Shown here: positions 17,702-26,876 of the stretch, one piece after another
Layout: each line of letters starts with the position of its first letter
Numbering within the stretch: the stretch's first letter is position 1
NCBI GenBank assembly: GCA_024644875.1
Contig: JAHEGY010000046.1
Coordinates: 1 to 33,401 of the forward strand
Source: Cyclobacteriaceae bacterium
GTDB taxonomy: Bacteria; Bacteroidota; Bacteroidia; Cytophagales; Cyclobacteriaceae
Reading direction: 5' to 3'
DNA: 33,401 nucleotides
Translations under genes and position numbers: made by a program
The notes under the pieces: model-generated
What the model was told of the DNA's origin: nothing
Databases searched by the model: none
What the model saw: only the letters and a program-made list of their open reading frames with translations

Positions 17702-19129
17702 CTATACCACGTTAATTCTAACAGAATTATTCCGTGTTCTGCTAATTACCGGAATGGTACTGGTAGTTACATATATGTCACCCTGTTTCAATACCTTCCG
17801 ATCTACAAGGATACTTTGTATATCATTTACGGCATCATCGGTGGATTCGAACTTCTCATAATAAATAACTTTAACGCCCCAGACAAGCGCCAGCTGAGTC
17901 AAGAGCTTTTCATTCCCGGTAAATATATAAATCTGGGCACTAGGTCTCTGACGTGCTATATTAAAGGCAGTATAACCAGATCCCGTTATTCCTGTAATTA
18001 CTTTGGCACTTGTTTCATTAGCCAGTTTACAGGCAGAAGCCAATACCCTGTCAAATAAGAATCCCTCAGAGAATTTATCCCCTTCATAATTTTGATTGAA
18101 AATAAAATCGACTCCTTTTTCAACTGATTCAATGATCCTGGACATGCTTCTCACCGCAAGAGATGGATATTCCCCTGCTGCAGTCTCCACGCTTAACATT
18201 ACTGCATCAGCGCCGTCCATAATAGCATTGGCAACATCACTTGATTCCGCACGTGTAGGCCTCGGGTTAAAGGCCATGCTTTCCAGCATCTGTGTAGCCA
18301 CAATCACAGGTTTGCCAGCTTCATTACATTTCCTTACTAGTGTTTTCTGGATAACAGGAACCCGTTCCATCGGGATCTCCACGCCAAGGTCACCACGAGC
18401 TACCATTAAAGCATCGGATGCATTAATAATTTCATCGATATTATCCACTGCTTCAGGTTTTTCGATTTTAGCAACAATCCTTGCCGACCTGCCACTTTCT
18501 TCAATGATATTCCTCAGTTCGAGGATGTCAACTGCTTTCCTGACAAAAGAGAGTGCAATCCAGTCAACATCGTGTTCCAGGCAGAATTCAAGATCGCTTC
18601 TATCCTTCTCGGTCAAGGAAGGGAGGGATACATTCGTGTTTGGAAGGTTAATGCCCTTTTTTGATTTCAGAATTCCACCATACAGAACCTGTCCATAGAT
18701 TTCCTTTTTTGACTTTCCAATAACCCGGATCCCGATATTCCCGTCATCAATTAAAATGACATCCCCTTTATTTACGTCTCTGGACAAGGCCTGATAGGTG
18801 GTTGAAATAATTTCCTGTGTTCCAAGTATGTTTTTGGTTGTAATTGTAATTTTCTGTCCGACTTTCAGTTGTACTGATCCATTTTTAATTGCTCCTATCC
18901 TTATTTTTGGTCCCTGAAGATCTGCGAGGATTGCAACCGGACTGTGTAATTCCTGGTTAATAGTCCGAATAATATTCATCCTCATGAGGCTTTCCTCCTG
19001 AGAACCATGTGAAAAATTCAACCTGAATACATTGACTCCGGCATTAACAAGTGAATGTATCTTTGACTTGGTATTACTGGCTGGACCTAGGGTAGCTACT
19101 ATTTTGGTTCTGTTAAAAGATTTTTTCAT
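17702..19129 (-). CDS. pyk: Pyruvate kinase
   Basis: Pyruvate kinase makes pyruvate and ATP from phosphoenolpyruvate in the last step of glycolysis. I prefer ATG 19129 (MKKSFNRTKIVATLGPAS), giving 475 residues, near the family norm; an upstream ATG at 19165 would add 12 residues with no family match. Visible blocks are VFRLNFSHG, ILADLQGPKIR, the B domain (about 75-165), the active-site signature VDNIDEIINASDALMVARGDLGVE region, and ATQMLESMAFNPRPTRAE. The allosteric C domain is complete. It runs with the IPExxxVDY-type gene, 113-150 bases downstream of it. Confidence 0.95.
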   Translation of the reverse strand: MKKSFNRTKIVATLGPASNTKSKIHSLVNAGVNVFRLNFSHGSQEESLMRMNIIRTINQELHSPVAILADLQGPKIRIGAIKNGSVQLKVGQKITITTKNILGTQEIISTTYQALSRDVNKGDVILIDDGNIGIRVIGKSKKEIYGQVLYGGILKSKKGINLPNTNVSLPSLTEKDRSDLEFCLEHDVDWIALSFVRKAVDILELRNIIEESGRSARIVAKIEKPEAVDNIDEIINASDALMVARGDLGVEIPMERVPVIQKTLVRKCNEAGKPVIVATQMLESMAFNPRPTRAESSDVANAIMDGADAVMLSVETAAGEYPSLAVRSMSRIIESVEKGVDFIFNQNYEGDKFSEGFLFDRVLASACKLANETSAKVITGITGSGYTAFNIARQRPSAQIYIFTGNEKLLTQLALVWGVKVIYYEKFESTDDAVNDIQSILVDRKVLKQGDIYVTTSTIPVISRTRNNSVRINVV

Positions 19130-19278
19130 TCTTTGGGTATTAACTTTGGTTAATTGCAGGAACATTATACCAACAGCTCATGATCCTTGCAATTACCTGT
19201 GAATATAATAATGTTATTTCCTCAATAAATACATCTCAGGGTTTTTTCTTATCCTGACCGATACATTCTTCATTAGCT

Positions 19279-19707
19279 TCAGAAAATCAAATTTTCCTTG
19301 GATTTCAACTTATCTATTTCGAGAGATACTATATATTGCACTTCTTTGATTTTCTGAAAATCCCTGAGAAATTCCTGATCATTCATGTCGCCTATTGTCC
19401 CATTCTTCATGATCAGATAATCAAATTTATTGAGCTCAGGGATTAAATAAGACATTTTATCTGATTTCCTGTCTTCCGATTTATTTTTCAGCATTCTAAG
19501 CTGGGCATGCTCGGTTTCATAAATATAGTTTGAGATAACAAGGTTTTCATTGTTTAAGAAAGAAATCACAATATCTTCTTCCTTTTTTAGATGCATCCCC
19601 AATTTGTTATTTATCAACCAAGCCAGGTGATAATCTTTTGACAATGAAATAATTCCAAACAGACTAAAATCATAATCATAATCTATTATCAGCTTGTTTT
19701 TAGCCAT
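19279..19707 (-). CDS. IPExxxVDY-family protein
   Basis: A 142-residue protein of a Bacteroidota-specific family named for its IPExxxVDY motif; here it reads IPELNKFDY (about residues 88-96), with Phe in place of Val. Other family-like features are the start NKLIIDYDYDFSLFGIIS, HLAWLINNKLG, and the late EVQYIVSLEIDKLK. No enzymatic role is known to me. It lies directly before pyk on the same strand and back-to-back with acpP, an arrangement I associate with this family. There is no signal peptide or membrane segment. Confidence 0.88.
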   Translation of the reverse strand: MAKNKLIIDYDYDFSLFGIISLSKDYHLAWLINNKLGMHLKKEEDIVISFLNNENLVISNYIYETEHAQLRMLKNKSEDRKSDKMSYLIPELNKFDYLIMKNGTIGDMNDQEFLRDFQKIKEVQYIVSLEIDKLKSKENLIF

Positions 19708-19743
19708 AGAAATACATTTTCATTACTAAAATTGAATTTATTT

Positions 19744-19751
19744 CAAATGTA
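19744..19751 (-). promoter_or_regulatory. Candidate -7 box for the IPExxxVDY-pyk operon
   Basis: The minus strand reads TACATTTG, exact for TAnnTTTG, about 37 bases before the ATG at 19707. A weak TTTC sits 21 bases further upstream in the -33 position. Confidence 0.4.
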
Positions 19752-19798
19752 AGCCGAATCCTACAAATTTGAGAAAATGATAAGATTAAAAAAAATTG

Positions 19799-19830
19799 TT
19801 TGACATTATATCAATAAATATCTTTCTTTG
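19799..19830 (+). promoter_or_regulatory. Promoter of the acpP operon
   Basis: TTTG (19799-19802) and TTTCTTTG (19823-19830; one mismatch to TAnnTTTG) lie 20 bases apart, as in known Bacteroidota promoters. The predicted start near 19837 gives a leader of about 20 bases. Confidence 0.5.
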
Positions 19831-19857
19831 CAAAGTCAAAATTAAAAAGCATCTAAA

Positions 19858-20097
19858 ATGTCTGAAATTTCACAAAAAGTAAAAAGTATTATTGTTGATA
19901 AATTAGGGGTTGAAGAATCTGAGGTAACTCCTGAAGCAAGTTTCACTAACGATCTTGGAGCCGACTCTTTGGATACCGTTGAGTTGATCATGGAGTTTGA
20001 AAAAGAATTTGGAATATCGATCCCTGATGACCAGGCAGAAAATATCTCTACTGTAGGTCAGGCCATTTCATACCTGGAAGAAAACGTCAAGAGCTAA
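19858..20097 (+). CDS. acpP: Acyl carrier protein
   Basis: A 79-residue acidic four-helix carrier that holds growing fatty acyl chains on a 4'-phosphopantetheine arm. The attachment site is Ser37 in [14 protein letters not shown], a full match to the family. Length and charge are typical. It is the first gene of a plus-strand run; fabF starts 26 bases later and uses acyl-ACP as substrate. Confidence 0.98.
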   Translation: MSEISQKVKSIIVDKLGVEESEVTPEASFTNDLGADSLDTVELIMEFEKEFGISIPDDQAENISTVGQAISYLEENVKS

Positions 20098-20123
20098 TTT
20101 TAGTTTAATTCTAACTTTATTTC

Positions 20124-21374
20124 ATGGATCTTAAAAAAGTAGTAGTAACCGGAATCGGTGCGCTAACTCCTATAGGTAAAAACGTCAGTGAATTCTGGCA
20201 TGGGCTATCTAATGGCGTTAGCGGTGCTGCTGATATAACAAGATTCGATACAACCCACTTCCGGACAAAATTTGCCTGTGAGGTTAAGGATTATGATCCT
20301 TTTGATCACTTCGACAGGAAAGAGGCCCGGAAGATGGATTATTTTACTCAATTTGCATTGATTGCTGCCGGTGAAGCTGTTGAAAACAGTGGACTGGAAA
20401 CAGATTCGATCAATCTTGATCGTGCAGGAATAGTCTGGGCAGCAGGAATCGGGGGACTGAAAACCATCAGCGACGAAATAATTAGTTATGCTGATAACGA
20501 CAGGATTCCGCGGTTCAGCCCCTTTCTCATTCCAAAATTAATACCTGATATCAGCGCTGGCCATTTATCCATAATTCATGGATTCCGTGGACCAAATTAT
20601 GCAACCGTTTCTGCATGTGCTTCTGCAACAAATGCTTTGATTGACGCTTTTCACCTGATCAAATTAGGAAAAGCAGATGTGATAATCTCCGGTGGATCAG
20701 AAGCTGCTATTACTGAAGTTGGTGTTGGCGGTTTCAGCTCAATGAAAGCATTATCTGAAAGGAACGATTCTCCTGAAACAGCATCCAGACCTTTTGATAA
20801 AGATCGGGATGGATTTGTAATGGGAGAAGGGGCTGGTGCTCTAATACTGGAGGAATATGAACATGCCAAAGCAAGGGGTGCAAAGATCTATTGCGAATTG
20901 ATCGGAGCTGGATTATCTGCTGATGCACATCATATCACTGCCCCTCACCCTGATGGACTGGGTGCAAAACTGGTTATGAAGAATGCCCTTGAGGATGCAG
21001 AAATCTCCCCGGAGGAAATGGATTATGTAAATGTTCATGGAACATCCACACCTTTGGGAGATATCAGTGAAGTGCTGGCTATAAAGGAAGTTTTTGGAAA
21101 GCACGCCTATAATTTAAATATTGGTGCAACAAAATCCATGACTGGCCACCTTCTGGGGGCTGCTGGTGGAGTGGAAGCAATTGCCTGTATACTTGCCATG
21201 CAGAATAATATTATCCCTCCAACAATAAATCACTTCACCGACGACGATAATTTAGATAATAACCTTAATTTTACATTTAACAAGGCACAATCCAGAGAGA
21301 TAAACGTAGCCTTAAGTAATACATTTGGGTTTGGAGGTCATAATACCTCTGTTATTTTTAGGAAAATAGTATAA
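20124..21374 (+). CDS. fabF: 3-oxoacyl-ACP synthase II
   Basis: This condensing enzyme extends acyl-ACP by two carbons with malonyl-ACP in fatty-acid synthesis. The 416 residues contain the Cys-His-His active site: Cys165 (VSACASATNAL), His305 (VNVHGTSTPLGD) and His342 (MTGHLLGAAG), with Lys337 and the late NTFGFGGHN glycine loop. Length and motif order fit FabF rather than FabB. acpP is upstream; rnc starts 2 bases after the stop, so they are co-transcribed. Confidence 0.97.
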   Translation: MDLKKVVVTGIGALTPIGKNVSEFWHGLSNGVSGAADITRFDTTHFRTKFACEVKDYDPFDHFDRKEARKMDYFTQFALIAAGEAVENSGLETDSINLDRAGIVWAAGIGGLKTISDEIISYADNDRIPRFSPFLIPKLIPDISAGHLSIIHGFRGPNYATVSACASATNALIDAFHLIKLGKADVIISGGSEAAITEVGVGGFSSMKALSERNDSPETASRPFDKDRDGFVMGEGAGALILEEYEHAKARGAKIYCELIGAGLSADAHHITAPHPDGLGAKLVMKNALEDAEISPEEMDYVNVHGTSTPLGDISEVLAIKEVFGKHAYNLNIGATKSMTGHLLGAAGGVEAIACILAMQNNIIPPTINHFTDDDNLDNNLNFTFNKAQSREINVALSNTFGFGGHNTSVIFRKIV

Positions 21375-21376
21375 AT

Positions 21377-22120
21377 GTGCACTTTTTGTGGGCAAGATTC
21401 TTTCAGTTTTTTAAACGAGTATCCAGGGACGACAAAGAACTAGCTAAATCAATTCATCACACCCTTGGTATAAAACCCGTAAATATTTCACTCTATCGTC
21501 TGGCAACCCAACATAGCTCTGTGGCAAAAGAGAATATTGGTGGATCAAAGGATTCCAATGAAAGACTTGAATATCTGGGAGATGCCATATTAAGTGCCAT
21601 CGTGGCTGATTATCTTTTCAAGAAATATCCATATAAAGATGAAGGATTTCTGACTGAGATACGTTCCAGAATCGTAAATCGTGAATCTCTGAACCATTTG
21701 GGCAAGAAACTTGGATTAGATGAAATCGTAGCCTATAATGATACAAGACGTCATGCTCAGGCCTATAAATCTATACTTGGAGATACCTTGGAAGCTTTCA
21801 TTGGTGCTGTTTATCTCGACAAAGGATATAAGAAATGCAGATATTTTGTCATGAATTCTTTACTATTTCCACATCTGGATATAGATAAAATTATTTCCAT
21901 AAATCCTAACTTTAAAAGTAAGGTCATAGAATGGGCGCATAGAAATGCTAAAATAATCCGGTTTGACATACTGAAAGTAATTGAAAGCAAACATTATAAA
22001 GAATTTATAGCTCAGGTAATTATTGATGATAAACCTTATGGGAAAGGTACTGCGTTCAATAAAAAAAGGGCCGAGCAGGAAGCGGCCGAAAAAACATGTA
22101 AGATGTTAAAAATTAACTAA
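21377..22120 (+). CDS. rnc: Ribonuclease III
   Basis: RNase III cuts double-stranded RNA and processes rRNA precursors. The signature NERLEYLGDAIL is present (about 57-68), with the second acidic cluster GDTLEAFIGAVYLDKGY supplying catalytic Asp and Glu. The dsRNA-binding domain fills about 175-247 (GKGTAFNKKRAEQEAAEKTC). The N terminus is about 20 residues longer than in E. coli. The start is GTG at 21377, two bases after fabF; the ATG two bases earlier is out of frame. A FabF-RNase III pair is common in Bacteroidota. Confidence 0.96.
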   Translation: MHFLWARFFQFFKRVSRDDKELAKSIHHTLGIKPVNISLYRLATQHSSVAKENIGGSKDSNERLEYLGDAILSAIVADYLFKKYPYKDEGFLTEIRSRIVNRESLNHLGKKLGLDEIVAYNDTRRHAQAYKSILGDTLEAFIGAVYLDKGYKKCRYFVMNSLLFPHLDIDKIISINPNFKSKVIEWAHRNAKIIRFDILKVIESKHYKEFIAQVIIDDKPYGKGTAFNKKRAEQEAAEKTCKMLKIN

Positions 22121-22130
22121 TAGGAGTTTT

Positions 22131-24011
22131 TTGGATCATATTTTAAAAATAGCAAGTGCCACCGTTAATCAAATGCCATTGGATTGGGATACCAATCTGG
22201 ATCATATAAAATCTGCCATTGCCGAAGCAAGAAAACTTAATGCTGATATCCTTTGCCTGCCGGAATTATGTATAACCGGATACGGATGTGAAGATCTTTT
22301 TCTCAGCAACTGGGTTTCGGAAAGAGCTATTTCACTGATACCTGACATTTCGAGGTATTGTAGCAATATAACAGTTCTGGCAGGACTTCCCATTTGGTTG
22401 AATAATCAAAATTATAATTGCGTTTGTGTTATACAGGATAGTAAAGTAATAGGTATAAATGCAAAACAATTTATGGCAAATGATGGGGTTCATTATGAGC
22501 CAAGATGGTTCAGCCCGTGGCCTTACGGGAAGCAAGATACATTGAATATCGATGGTCAATTCGTGCCTTTTGGTGATTTTCAGTTTCATGTTAAGGATAT
22601 TTACTGTGGTATTGAGATATGTGAGGATGCATGGCGGCCTAACCGGCCGGCTTGTAGATTAATGGATAAAGGCATTCAACTAATCCTTAATCCAAGTGCA
22701 AGCCATTTTGCAATAGGTAAATCTATCCGTAGAAAGAAGCTGGTTGAAGACAGTTCCAGAACCTTTCATTGTACCTATGTATATTCCAATTTACTGGGCA
22801 ATGAAGCAGGCCGCATGATTTATGATGGGGAGTGTTTAATTGCCCAGGAAGGACGATTAATTCAACAGAATAAAAGATTGTCCTTTAATGACGTAAATAT
22901 CATCACCGCAGATATTAATTTTAGAGATCCAAAAAAATCACATGCGGAATTCAATTATGAAAATCTCGATCGAAATGAGGAATTTGTGAAAGCTGTAGCC
23001 CTCGGACTATTTGACTACATGAGGAAAAGTAAAAACAAGGGCTTTGTTTTGAGTTTGAGTGGAGGTGCTGATTCTTCTTCCAATGCGGTGTTGGTCGCTG
23101 AAATGACCAGAAGGGGATTGAATGAACTTGGGGTAAAACAATTTCTGGAGAAATTAGGACGCATTGATCTGATCAATGATATTGAAGATAAGGATGAAAA
23201 AGAGGTCTGGCGGATTATTAATGGCAGCATACTTACCTGTGTATATCAGGCCACAAAAAACTCATCAAAAGAAACGGAGGCCGCCGCCAGGAACCTTTCA
23301 GAATTTATAGGAAGCACTTTCTTTCGATGGAATATCGATGAAGAAGTAAATTCCTATACTCAGAAAATCGAAAAAATAATCGGCCGTAAACTGACCTGGG
23401 ACTTAGACGACATCACCCTTCAGAATATTCAGGCAAGAACAAGATCTCCCATAATCTGGATGCTGGCCAATCATCTACATTTCATCCTGATCACTACCTC
23501 AAACCGAAGCGAAGGAGATGTGGGATATGCTACCATGGATGGAGATACCAGCGGCAGCCTTGCCCCTATTGCGGGAATAGATAAGTATTTCATTTTAAAA
23601 TGGATGAAATGGGCTGAAAAACATTTGGGATATTCAGCATTAAGCTATGTTAATGAGCTGGAGCCTACAGCAGAACTAAGACCCAAGGAGCAGGATCAAT
23701 CTGATGAACGTGACTTGATGCCTTATAAGATCATGGTGGAAATTGAAAAACTGGCCGTATACAGACACCTTTCGCCGGATGCGGTGTATTATCAGTTAAA
23801 GAGCAAAAACTTAACAGATAATCGGAGTTTAAAGCATTATATCATAAAATTTTACCAACTTTGGGCCAGAAATCAGTGGAAACGTGAACGGATAGCACCC
23901 GCTTTTCATCTTGATGATTTCAATGTTGATCCAAGAACCTGGTGCAGGTTCCCGATCCTGTCGGGAAGCTACGCCAAAGAGCTTGAGGAGTTAAATAAGA
24001 TAGTGGATTAA
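22131..24011 (+). CDS. nadE: Glutamine-dependent NAD+ synthetase
   Basis: The enzyme amidates nicotinic acid adenine dinucleotide to NAD+, using ammonia from glutamine. Residues 1-270 are the nitrilase-type glutaminase with Glu45, Lys112 and Cys164 (GIEICEDAW). Residues 285-626 are the synthetase with the ATP loop LSLSGGADSSS (308-317) and TTSNRSEGDVGYATMDGDTSG. The TTG start at 22131 is preceded by TAGGAG (22121-22126), one of few Shine-Dalgarno-like sites here, and the next Met is inside the fold. It lies 10 bases after rnc. Confidence 0.95.
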   Translation: MDHILKIASATVNQMPLDWDTNLDHIKSAIAEARKLNADILCLPELCITGYGCEDLFLSNWVSERAISLIPDISRYCSNITVLAGLPIWLNNQNYNCVCVIQDSKVIGINAKQFMANDGVHYEPRWFSPWPYGKQDTLNIDGQFVPFGDFQFHVKDIYCGIEICEDAWRPNRPACRLMDKGIQLILNPSASHFAIGKSIRRKKLVEDSSRTFHCTYVYSNLLGNEAGRMIYDGECLIAQEGRLIQQNKRLSFNDVNIITADINFRDPKKSHAEFNYENLDRNEEFVKAVALGLFDYMRKSKNKGFVLSLSGGADSSSNAVLVAEMTRRGLNELGVKQFLEKLGRIDLINDIEDKDEKEVWRIINGSILTCVYQATKNSSKETEAAARNLSEFIGSTFFRWNIDEEVNSYTQKIEKIIGRKLTWDLDDITLQNIQARTRSPIIWMLANHLHFILITTSNRSEGDVGYATMDGDTSGSLAPIAGIDKYFILKWMKWAEKHLGYSALSYVNELEPTAELRPKEQDQSDERDLMPYKIMVEIEKLAVYRHLSPDAVYYQLKSKNLTDNRSLKHYIIKFYQLWARNQWKRERIAPAFHLDDFNVDPRTWCRFPILSGSYAKELEELNKIVD

Positions 24012-24022
24012 ATATTTATTTC

Positions 24023-25171
24023 ATGGAAATACTAGGGTATATTTTGTGGTCGCCGGTACCGGAGATCTTTCCGAATCTGGATTGGGGAATAGTAGGCAAC
24101 ATACGATGGTATGGATTATTATTTGCAATGGCCTTTATAGTCGGTCAGCAGATCATGTCCTACATATTCAGGGTAGAGAAAAGACCTGACCGGGATATAG
24201 AAACACTTACCATATACATAGTCGTGGGAACCATTATCGGGGCCAGGCTGGGTCATGTGCTTTTCTATGAACCCATGAGATTCCTGGCTGATCCCATTGA
24301 GATATTCATGATCCAGAAAGGTGGCTTAGCCAGTCACGGGGCTGCAATTGGTATCATTACCTCCATATATGTTTACTCAAATTATTTTATTAAAATTGGT
24401 TTCTCCAAGCCTTTCTTTATTGTTAAAAGAAAAAAACGAGCCGGTCAAAGTTTTCTTTGGGTCATCGACAGGATCGTAATTGTCGTGGCAGTTGGGGGGT
24501 GCTTTATAAGAATGGGTAATTTTCTAAACAGTGAAATAATTGGTAAACCCTGGGATCACAATATGGCGGTTTTCTTCGCAAGGGATGTTATTGATCAATT
24601 TGAGCTCGATCAGAATATCGAAGAGGTGGATATTAAGAAAAGCCAGTCAGGCGCTTCCGGCGCAAATCCAATAGAAATTTCCCTGAAGTTCAAAAACAAT
24701 GATTACCAGGAAAACCAGATCAAAACTTACCTTGACCGGAATGTAAAAAGAATCCTGACAAATTATGAACATATCAGTTTGCATATTAATGAACCTGCAG
24801 ATCAACCCCTGAACTATACACTTACAAAAAGTGATGATGGTTCTTATCTGGCTGTGATCTCTACCTATGCAATCCCGCGCCATGCCACTCAGGTATACGA
24901 AGCCCTGACAAGCCTTTTACTTGCATTTTTATTATTCTGGTTGTGGTCTCTGAGAAAGAGCCAGACCCCTCATGGCCTGCTCTTTGGATTATTCCTGATT
25001 ATATTATTCGGATTGAGGTTTTTTCATGAGTTGTTTAAAGAAAATCAGGTAGATTTCGAAAATACAATTCCGATGAATATGGGGCAGTGGTTAAGTATCC
25101 CCCTCGTATTGATCGGAATTTATGTGTTCCTGCGGGCATTACAAAAGGGGTCACCAGAGGAAGGTAACTAG
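24023..25171 (+). CDS. lgt: Prolipoprotein diacylglyceryl transferase, with an enlarged loop
   Basis: Lgt attaches diacylglycerol to the lipobox cysteine of prolipoproteins in the inner membrane. Family marks are NIRWYGLLFAMAF, GARLGHVLFYEP, GGLASHGAAIG (His105), FIRMGNFLNSEIIGKPW (161-177) and PRHATQVYEAL (285-295). The 382 residues exceed the usual 270-300 mainly because a polar stretch (about 188-283, rich in Asp/Asn/Lys) separates the last two motifs, where E. coli has some 40 residues. It is embedded between nadE (11 bases) and the outer-membrane barrel gene. Confidence 0.94.
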   Translation: MEILGYILWSPVPEIFPNLDWGIVGNIRWYGLLFAMAFIVGQQIMSYIFRVEKRPDRDIETLTIYIVVGTIIGARLGHVLFYEPMRFLADPIEIFMIQKGGLASHGAAIGIITSIYVYSNYFIKIGFSKPFFIVKRKKRAGQSFLWVIDRIVIVVAVGGCFIRMGNFLNSEIIGKPWDHNMAVFFARDVIDQFELDQNIEEVDIKKSQSGASGANPIEISLKFKNNDYQENQIKTYLDRNVKRILTNYEHISLHINEPADQPLNYTLTKSDDGSYLAVISTYAIPRHATQVYEALTSLLLAFLLFWLWSLRKSQTPHGLLFGLFLIILFGLRFFHELFKENQVDFENTIPMNMGQWLSIPLVLIGIYVFLRALQKGSPEEGN

Positions 25172-25190
25172 AATAAAAAACCAAAACTAT

Positions 25191-25260
25191 GTAAATTCGT
25201 GCAATTCGATGCATCTTTGATGTAATCTGAGTCATATCGTGGTAGAAAAAGTGGCAAAAA
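25191..25260 (+). repeat. Degenerate 10-11 bp tandem repeat before the barrel gene
   Basis: About five successive units of 9-11 bases begin with G[TC]A or GCA and centre on a TTCG/TCTG/TCGT core (GTAAATTCGT, GCAATTCGAT, GCATCTTTGAT, GTAATCTGA, GTCATATCGT), then two A-rich units ending AAAAA. The period matches one helical turn. The repeat runs through the GTG start assigned at 25239. Similar 'AATCTGTG'-like strings recur between genes in Bacteroidota, from memory; origin and role are unknown. Confidence 0.45.
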
Positions 25261-26750
25261 TTTCAAAAACATCTGATATCGGGAAGATAGTATGGGTTAA
25301 TATTCTAGGCCCTTGTATTGCTATAGTTTTACTAACTCTATCCGGAAATTTAATCTTCCAAAATTCTGCCAATGCCCAGATGCCAGCCAAATACTATACA
25401 AACCTGGAAGACATACCTTTTGACTCTTTAAGCATTGATCGAATATTCATTATTGGCAATAAAAGGACAAAAGAACGCATAATCAGAAGAGAACTTGATT
25501 TTACAGACGGCGACAGGGTCTCAACTGGAGGTCTTAAGGAAAGGATCAAAAAAAACGAAGAGAAACTGACCAATACCTCGCTATTCCAGGTTGTTAAAAT
25601 CTCTCTGGTAGAGATAAACAATGACCGTGTAGATGTGATCGTCAGGTTGGTGGAAAGATGGTATATTTTTCCAATACCGGTGCTGGAACTGGCGGACAGG
25701 AACTTTAATGACTGGTGGAAGAACCAGAATGCTGACTTCTCAAGGATTGAATGGGGATTAAAGTTATACCTATACAATATGAGGGGAAGAAATGAGACAC
25801 TCAGGCTCCAGGGTCAATTTGGATTCACTAAACGGTTTAAAATCAGTTATGAATTCCCTTATATTGATAAAAAGCAACGGTTTGGCCTTGGGTTCTTGTT
25901 CGATTATAAACAAAACAAAAACACATACTACCGGACGGAAGATAACATTCTGGTATTTTTAGATAGTGATCACTGGCTCAGGGAGCAATATATTGGCGAT
26001 GTTTCTACCACGTACCGTAAAGGATTCTATTCAGTGCATAAATTCGGGGGAAGTTTTTACAATACTGAAGTCAATGACACCATTGCAGAGTTAAATCCAA
26101 ACTACCTGGGGCAAGAAGGCAAAACCCAGCAGCGTTTTCTCAGCCTTTATTATTCCTTTGCCAACGATAAACGGGATATAGCAGCCTATCCCCTCCACGG
26201 ATCATATTTCGTAGGATCGATAAGTAAGAACGGCTTGGGCGTATGGGATGATATTAACAACATACAGTTAAGCGCTTTATATTATAAATACATTGACATT
26301 GGAAAACAGTTCTATCTTACGGGTAATATAGGCGGGCAATATTTAACGCCTACAGATCAACCCTATAATGTGTATAACCGTATGGGTATTGGCCGGTTTA
26401 CATTACGGGGCTATGAATTGTATGTCATTGAAGGGCCTTTTTTTATTCAAAACCAATGGACATTCAGAAAGCTTCTCTTTAAAATAGATAAGAACCTTAG
26501 TTCAGCTATCCCAATTCGTTCGTTAAGCCGGTTTTATCTTGCTCTTTATGCTAAAACCTATTTCGATCTCGGTTACATAGAAGGATATCCCAACAATGAG
26601 CTGAACAGGAGATTGACGAACCAGTTGTTATATTCCGGTGGGTTTGGAGTGGACCTGGTAACGATATATGATTTAGTTCTCCGATTCGAATATACATTCA
26701 ATAAACAGAGTGAATCAGGATTCGTCTTTGGATTCAGGGGCGTTTTTTAG
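25239..26750 (+). CDS. BamA/TamA-like outer-membrane protein (D15 family, one POTRA)
   Basis: A 503-residue exported protein with a hydrophobic signal segment (about 17-45, ending NSANAQ), one POTRA-like module (about 63-137: IDRIFIIGNKRTKERIIRRELDF) and a C-terminal beta-barrel (150-503) ending in Phe, as surface-antigen D15/Omp85 proteins do. The full five-POTRA set of BamA is absent, so it is a relative, perhaps a channel or assembly factor. The start is uncertain: GTG 25239 is used, GTG 25251 is possible, and no ATG precedes the signal. It lies 67 bases after lgt. Confidence 0.85.
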   Translation: MVEKVAKISKTSDIGKIVWVNILGPCIAIVLLTLSGNLIFQNSANAQMPAKYYTNLEDIPFDSLSIDRIFIIGNKRTKERIIRRELDFTDGDRVSTGGLKERIKKNEEKLTNTSLFQVVKISLVEINNDRVDVIVRLVERWYIFPIPVLELADRNFNDWWKNQNADFSRIEWGLKLYLYNMRGRNETLRLQGQFGFTKRFKISYEFPYIDKKQRFGLGFLFDYKQNKNTYYRTEDNILVFLDSDHWLREQYIGDVSTTYRKGFYSVHKFGGSFYNTEVNDTIAELNPNYLGQEGKTQQRFLSLYYSFANDKRDIAAYPLHGSYFVGSISKNGLGVWDDINNIQLSALYYKYIDIGKQFYLTGNIGGQYLTPTDQPYNVYNRMGIGRFTLRGYELYVIEGPFFIQNQWTFRKLLFKIDKNLSSAIPIRSLSRFYLALYAKTYFDLGYIEGYPNNELNRRLTNQLLYSGGFGVDLVTIYDLVLRFEYTFNKQSESGFVFGFRGVF

Positions 26751-26876
26751 AAAAGAGACAGATTACGGCTTCGGATTTATAAAAAAAGTAATATATCCTT
26801 CCAAACTTCAACTTTCCTTCAAAGTTAAGTGCTACATTTATTTTGAGCAGCCGTTATTTATACTTTTTAATATTAA

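Noticed and set aside
18096-18698. 200-codon plus frame inside pyk
   Set aside because: Ser/Ala/Ile-rich mirror of the pyruvate kinase gene; pyk motifs are intact on the minus strand.
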